Positions 59,845 through 64,000 of a stretch of 64,000 nt of DNA are shown here, one piece after another. The first letter of the stretch is position 1, and the number at the start of each line of letters is the position of its first letter. The DNA is from Perkinsus marinus ATCC 50983 (Eukaryota > Perkinsozoa > Perkinsida > Perkinsidae). Under the pieces are notes generated by a model. It ran no database searches and had not been told where the DNA came from. It saw nothing but the letters and a program-made list of their open reading frames with translations. The translations under genes were made by a program, and so were the position numbers. The DNA is taken from assembly GCF_000006405.1 (NCBI RefSeq), contig NW_003216689.1, positions 242,439-306,438 on the forward strand, written 5' to 3'.

Positions 59845-61591
59845 TTAGGCGTAGTTGACGTGAATCCTTCGGCCATTCATATCGCCACCGTCGTAGAGCT
59901 CAACTGCCTGCCTGGCACCACTGGGGTCTGCAAAAAGCACCAAAACTAATATCATCATAACTCGCAGTTCATATACGCGTTAATAGCAAGTTAAAGTGGA
60001 GGAAGACCATAAGATAGTGGGTTCAATTCCCACGTATGTCCTGGCCGTGCCCAATAGGGATCTCTTCCATGGTCGCACCAGGAATCAGATGATGATATTA
60101 TTTAAAAATTTGATTGGCAAAAGCCGTAAGCATTCTTCAAGATGTGAAGACTAATGACACGCCTCGATAATTTAACAGCCACTTCGTTCTTAATTCTATG
60201 CTGCCGTCATAATAATAGCATCGACTAAATGTCGTTGGCAATCCTCTCAGGGGCCTAGTGAGGGGAGGGGCGCTTGTCTAATACATAACCATAATTGGCC
60301 GATTGCCTTATCCACACAATGCTTTTATCCAATGACAACAACGACGATGACGATGATAAGCAGCAAGTCCACAAGTACAAGTCGCAGCGAATAGCCGTGA
60401 AGAAAAACCGACAAGAGCTCCATCCTTCTCCACCACCTTGGTACCAGAGAAAGTTAGATTGGCGCTAGCGCCCTTTGGTCCAGATGAGTCAACTTCACAA
60501 TGGACGACGGTCCCCACACTCGAAAAGGCTTGCTTGATCTCGCGCCAAGTGAGGTCGTAAGGGATGTTGGTCACCACCACTCTTCTTCTGCCACCGACTC
60601 CGCCACCTCTGGACTGTTGCTGAGGAGTTACGGCGTTATTGTTGTTCTGCTGCTGCTGTTGCTGCTGTCTATAACCAGTATCATTTCTAGCATAGTAAGA
60701 GCCGTTCTTGTTGTTGGTGTTCTTGTTGTTGTTGTCATTGTAGTCGTTACCACGATTATCATGTTGATTCCAAGACTGATTGTTGCCCCCTCTGTTATCA
60801 CTCCAGTTACCGCCCCAAGAGCCACCCCAACTCTTGTTGTTGTTGTTCGAGGTACTCCCATAATAGCTGCCCTGACTATTGCGATACCCCGAACCGCCAC
60901 CACCACTCTGCTGTTGCTGCCAGGTACTCTTCCCACCACTTCCATACGAAGACTGTTGTTGTTGTCCTTGCCATTGACCACGATTGTAGTTACCCGAAGA
61001 CCTGTTGTAGGGCTGAGCGGCGACCTTCATAGTAGCACCACGTCCTTTGCGAATAGGTCCAGAAGTCTTCTTGCCAGCACCAGCAGGAGCACCACCAGTA
61101 GTAGTAGGAGTCCGAGCGGAACGCTTGGGCCTGAGATGGAATTGGCACGCATGCACACAAAGATTCGATAGCTCTGATACTCGAATAGATTCCATCAAGC
61201 CACCCCCTACAACCTACGACCACACCAGCAATACAACCAGCCAAAAGCTCACAATAATGAACAGTCGTTGCGATAGAAGATCGCCATACGGCACCATTTA
61301 GCACGCATGTACAAGACTCCACAACTCTCAAGGAGCCCCTTCAACTACTACGAGGTTCTCAACGTTGAGTGAGCTCCTATATAACACTCCCTCGGTGATT
61401 CCGGTGGATCCTCAGATTTTATAAATTCACAAGCGGGAATGAGTAGTCGTACGAAGAGCGTTCATTCCCTCCAAGGAGTTTAAAATTGCGGCGACCTCAA
61501 GCGAGCCTGAAGGAGACCCCGCCCTCTACTTTTCAGCAGCCACGATGTCGTCCAGCGACATAGTCAGCTTCTTCTCAACGTCAATGGTCAT
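59845..61591 (-). CDS. ALYREF/Yra1-type mRNA export adaptor, RRM protein 2
   Basis: Exons 61591-61530, 61130-60445 and 59927-59845 give 276 aa. The N-terminus MTIDVEKKLTMSLDDIVAAE carries the UAP56-binding motif. A long Gly/Gln/Asn/Ser-rich linker follows (KKTSGPIRKGRGATMK, then poly-Q and poly-N). Then one RRM: VVVTNIPYDLTWREIKQAFS, SANLTFS and, after the intron, GGDMNGRRIHVNYA. The linker, with QQQQQQQ and NNNN runs, is prion-like. An in-frame ATG at 61741 would add 50 residues, but the ATG at 61591 places the motif as in other ALYREFs. Intron 2 is 517 nt, long for this genome. It is divergent from the ZNG1 gene, 426 bp apart. Confidence 0.87.
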
Positions 61592-62017
61592 GGTCGTCCA
61601 AGGAGCAATGGAATTGGGTCGCAGTTGGAGAGACGTAATACGACGAGACGAAACAAAAGCGCGCGCCATTATAATCGATTTGGTACACGCGTCCTGAAAC
61701 AACGTAGTGACTCGAGAAAACATTGGATCGATTGATCCCATGGTGCGTCGAAAGTATTCGTGTATTAAAGCGTCGCCTATTCGGAAGGACTATATGGATG
61801 AGCACTCCATACCACCAACATTATAGGGGCTACAGCGTGATGGTGATTTACTCGCTATTTTGCGACCGTGGAGCGGCTTAGCGCAATTTCGTACTCACCA
61901 TAATTTCGAAAACTCGATCTCTGTTTAGGAAAGTGACTTCGAACTCGATCCCGATTGAGACTATACCGATAGACTAGAATATATAAGTCGTGTAGTTGAG
62001 CAAAGTCTTCATTTCGA

Positions 62018-63352
62018 ATGCCCGCCGCTTCCGCCGACTTGTCCGTCCCCACTGTTCCTGTTACTGTCATTTCGGGTTTCCTGGGCTCGGGCAAGACGAC
62101 GCTTATCCAGAACTTACTCAAGAGTGGTAGGAAGATAGCAGTAGTGCAGAACGAGATGGGCTATGAGTCCATGGGAATCGAATCCCCTGTATTGACTGAT
62201 AGCGAGGGCAACGTCATCGGGGACGTCCTTTTAGAACTCCCTGGTGGTTGCCTTTGCTGCACTATTCGGGACGATTTAGTGACAGGTCTGGAAGCGATGC
62301 TAAAAAAGAGAAACTTCGACCAAATTGTCATTGAGACATCCGGTGTGGCCGACCCGGTGAAAATGATAGAAATACTGTGGCTGGATTCAGAGTTAGAAAC
62401 TCCGTTGCGTTTAGACTCCACCGTCACCGTTGTCGACTCGAAAAACATCGTCAGTGTGTTGCATGGGGAGGGGCGGACCTTGGCTGAGGGCGGCTCTTCT
62501 AGGGAGGCAATACGACAGATTTGTTGTGCGGACTTGGTTTTGTTGAATAAGTGTGATATTTGTGATGAAGAGGAGATAGGAGTTGCGAAAGGAGTGGTAT
62601 CAGCGACAAACCCCGACGCGGCTATCGAGTTGACCGAGTACAGCCGCCATGGTGATCTAGAAAGGATCACCACGATGGTCTTGGACAGGCAAGCGTATAG
62701 CGGCAACACGACAGCGCGGTCATTCGAGTTGAATGCCGCGGACCTTCCCCCGGCCGATACGCACGTCCACGTCGATCACGTAGTTCTGTATTGCAATAAC
62801 GAGCCGGAGAAAGCCTCATTGGAGCGGTGGCTCGGGACTGTTCTGTGGGGGAGGGAAGAAGGCAACGAGGTGATGGAGGGGAAAACTTCAACAACAACAT
62901 TAACGGAATGCTCGGTTGCATTTGATAGCAGACTAGCTCCATAGTTGGAATATATGTTCGCTTTTCTCAGCTGAGCTCCCTAAAGAAATTCACATATGAA
63001 GTTTGGTAGACGTGTGTATAGAAACCAACAAGAATTTCTCGAGATTTCCTCGAAATTCACATATTATGACCAACACGTGTGTATTGCCTAGAAGCGTCGT
63101 CAACTTCAGGTATACCGTTTGAAGGGTTTGGTAAAGACGTCTGACGCTGGCTGGTGTGCCTTGCAAGGCGTCGGGGAGATCTTTGAGGTTGTCGAAGTGT
63201 CCATACCAGTAGACCCCGACACCGCTTCTAAGGTGATCTATTCCTATTAGTATTAATAACATTACTGTCATCAGATCCTCTTTGTTGGCACCGGCCCTCT
63301 AGACCGTGACGCTTTGCAACGAGGCCTCGACAGTTGTGTTGACGATGAGTAG
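62018..63352 (+). CDS. ZNG1/CBWD-type zinc chaperone GTPase (CobW/COG0523)
   Basis: Exons 62018-62869, 63110-63232 and 63275-63352 encode 350 aa. ZNG1 proteins use GTP to insert zinc into clients such as methionine aminopeptidase 1. Seen: P-loop GFLGSGKT, QNEMGYESMGIE (switch I region), the metal-binding GGCLCC (CxCC), IETSGVADP (Walker B region), LLNKCD (base recognition), then HVHVDHVVL and the C-terminal CobW domain with RLKGLV, ALQGVGEIFEVVE and FVGTGPLDRDAL. The P-loop Ala is absent and length is close to human ZNG1. Intron 1 (62870-63109) carries a family 2 element. Confidence 0.95.
62943..63078 (+). mobile_element. Family 2 element in ZNG1 intron 1
   Basis: It starts AGTTGGAATATATGTTCGCT, contains TTTCTCAGCTGAGCT and ATAGAAACCAACAAG, and ends ATGACCAACACGTGTG. 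It is 74 nt from the donor and about 30 from the acceptor, in sense orientation. Confidence 0.85.
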
Positions 63353-63416
63353 TGTTTCATAGATGTAGTCTATAGACTCCTTGTGTTGGCCTCAGTAGTG
63401 ATAGTATGCGCATCGT

Positions 63417-63545
63417 GTTGGAATATATATATCCGCTTCCCTCAGCTGAGCTCAGGAGTTTACATACGAACTCGGGTAGAAGTGTACAGAAACCAATGAG
63501 AATTTCTCAAAATTTCCTCAGAATTTTCACCTTGTCAGTAACAAT
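63417..63545 (+). mobile_element. Family 2 element downstream of ZNG1
   Basis: It starts GTGTTGGAATATATATATCC, contains CTCAGCTGAGCTCAG, GAACTCGGGTAGAAGTG and CCTCAGAATTTTCACC. Its expected right half (TTGACCATGTACATATATTC) appears about 150 nt further on at 63690-63735, so it seems split by inserted sequence. Confidence 0.8.
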
Positions 63546-63893
63546 GTGATCTTGCATGATTAAACGAATTTCCCAGTGAGAGATAGCTCAAAACGGAATG
63601 ATCTTGGCGAGCGCTTTTTCATTGGTGTCTTTCGCTTCTGAATTCGATGAAGTCTGCAAGTTCCAGACAATATCACATTTTATTCGGAGTCTCCTGAAGT
63701 TGACCATGTACATATATTCTCTCACTGTCGATGGGAAACAGTTTTGATCATCCTATCTCCCCACTTCCCAACCAATCTATGCGTCACGGAGATCTACTTA
63801 CTGATAAACGCAAGTGATGAACTCTCTAATTTCGACTGTCATTAGTCGATAATAATACTAAAATGAATCATTGAATTCGTTTTCCACTATACA

Positions 63894-63974
63894 TCATTTC
63901 TCGGCATTATCAAGCAAGCTGCCGAAAGTACCACCGTCGGCCTTCTCCTCCTCCTCATATCTAACATTAACAAC
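63894..63974 (-). CDS. Last exon of a minus-strand gene running off the window
   Basis: After an acceptor-like AATGTTAG the frame reads YEEEEKADGGTFGSLLDNAE and ends K before TGA. It is an acidic C-terminus; the rest of the gene is outside the window. Too short to identify. Confidence 0.35.
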   Translation of the reverse strand, partial: VVNVRYEEEEKADGGTFGSLLDNAEK

Positions 63975-64000
63975 CCGGCATATACCCAGGTTTAGTTCAA

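Noticed and set aside
60500-61171. 223-codon plus-strand frame rich in Leu and Val
   Set aside because: Antisense of the Gln/Asn/Gly-rich linker of ALYREF 2; low-complexity shadow.

Overview
The window is nuclear DNA of a unicellular eukaryote. Genes are broken by many short GT-AG introns, mostly 40-60 nt and down to about 31 nt. Genes sit 60-400 bp apart, and runs of neighbours share one strand. The gene set and style fit an alveolate protist, most likely a perkinsozoan such as Perkinsus; this assignment is an inference, because no rRNA or lineage marker is present. All genes were assembled by hand from conserved motifs and exon phases. No organelle, bacterial or viral block was seen.

Layout: 0.28-10.0 kb, minus-strand genes (four or more unknown, often coiled-coil, proteins, an Ecdysoneless/SGT1 homologue, an ALYREF-type RRM protein) plus tRNA-Pro on the plus strand. 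10.9-17.4 kb, plus strand: two nearly identical phosphoserine aminotransferases and an RluA-type pseudouridine synthase. 17.8-40.4 kb, minus strand: SCP2-type thiolase, a probable secreted protein, VMA21, mitochondrial uS12, a vacuolar sorting receptor, and two intact CNOT3 copies in a segmental duplication with an assembly gap (34182-34281) and a decayed receptor fragment. 41.5-49.8 kb, plus strand: a Pro/Gln-rich protein, a coiled-coil gene, the DECD-box helicase UAP56/Sub2, and a Cys-rich secreted protein. 50.4-61.6 kb, mainly minus strand: tRNA-Gln, unknowns, a sorbitol-dehydrogenase-type enzyme and a second ALYREF-type protein. 62.0-63.4 kb, plus strand: a ZNG1/CobW zinc chaperone.

Functionally the window is housekeeping. 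mRNA export and decay are represented by UAP56, two adaptors carrying the UAP56-binding motif, and CNOT3. Endomembrane function is represented by the sorting receptor and VMA21. Metabolism is represented by PSAT, SDH and the thiolase.

The most interesting signal is two families of short terminal-inverted-repeat elements. Family 2 (about 170 bp, about 20 copies) lies inside annotated introns of at least nine genes, in both orientations. In several cases it makes up almost the whole intron and its terminus supplies or abuts the splice site. This looks like an introner-type, intron-generating element. Family 1 (about 105-160 bp, seven copies) also lies in at least three introns.
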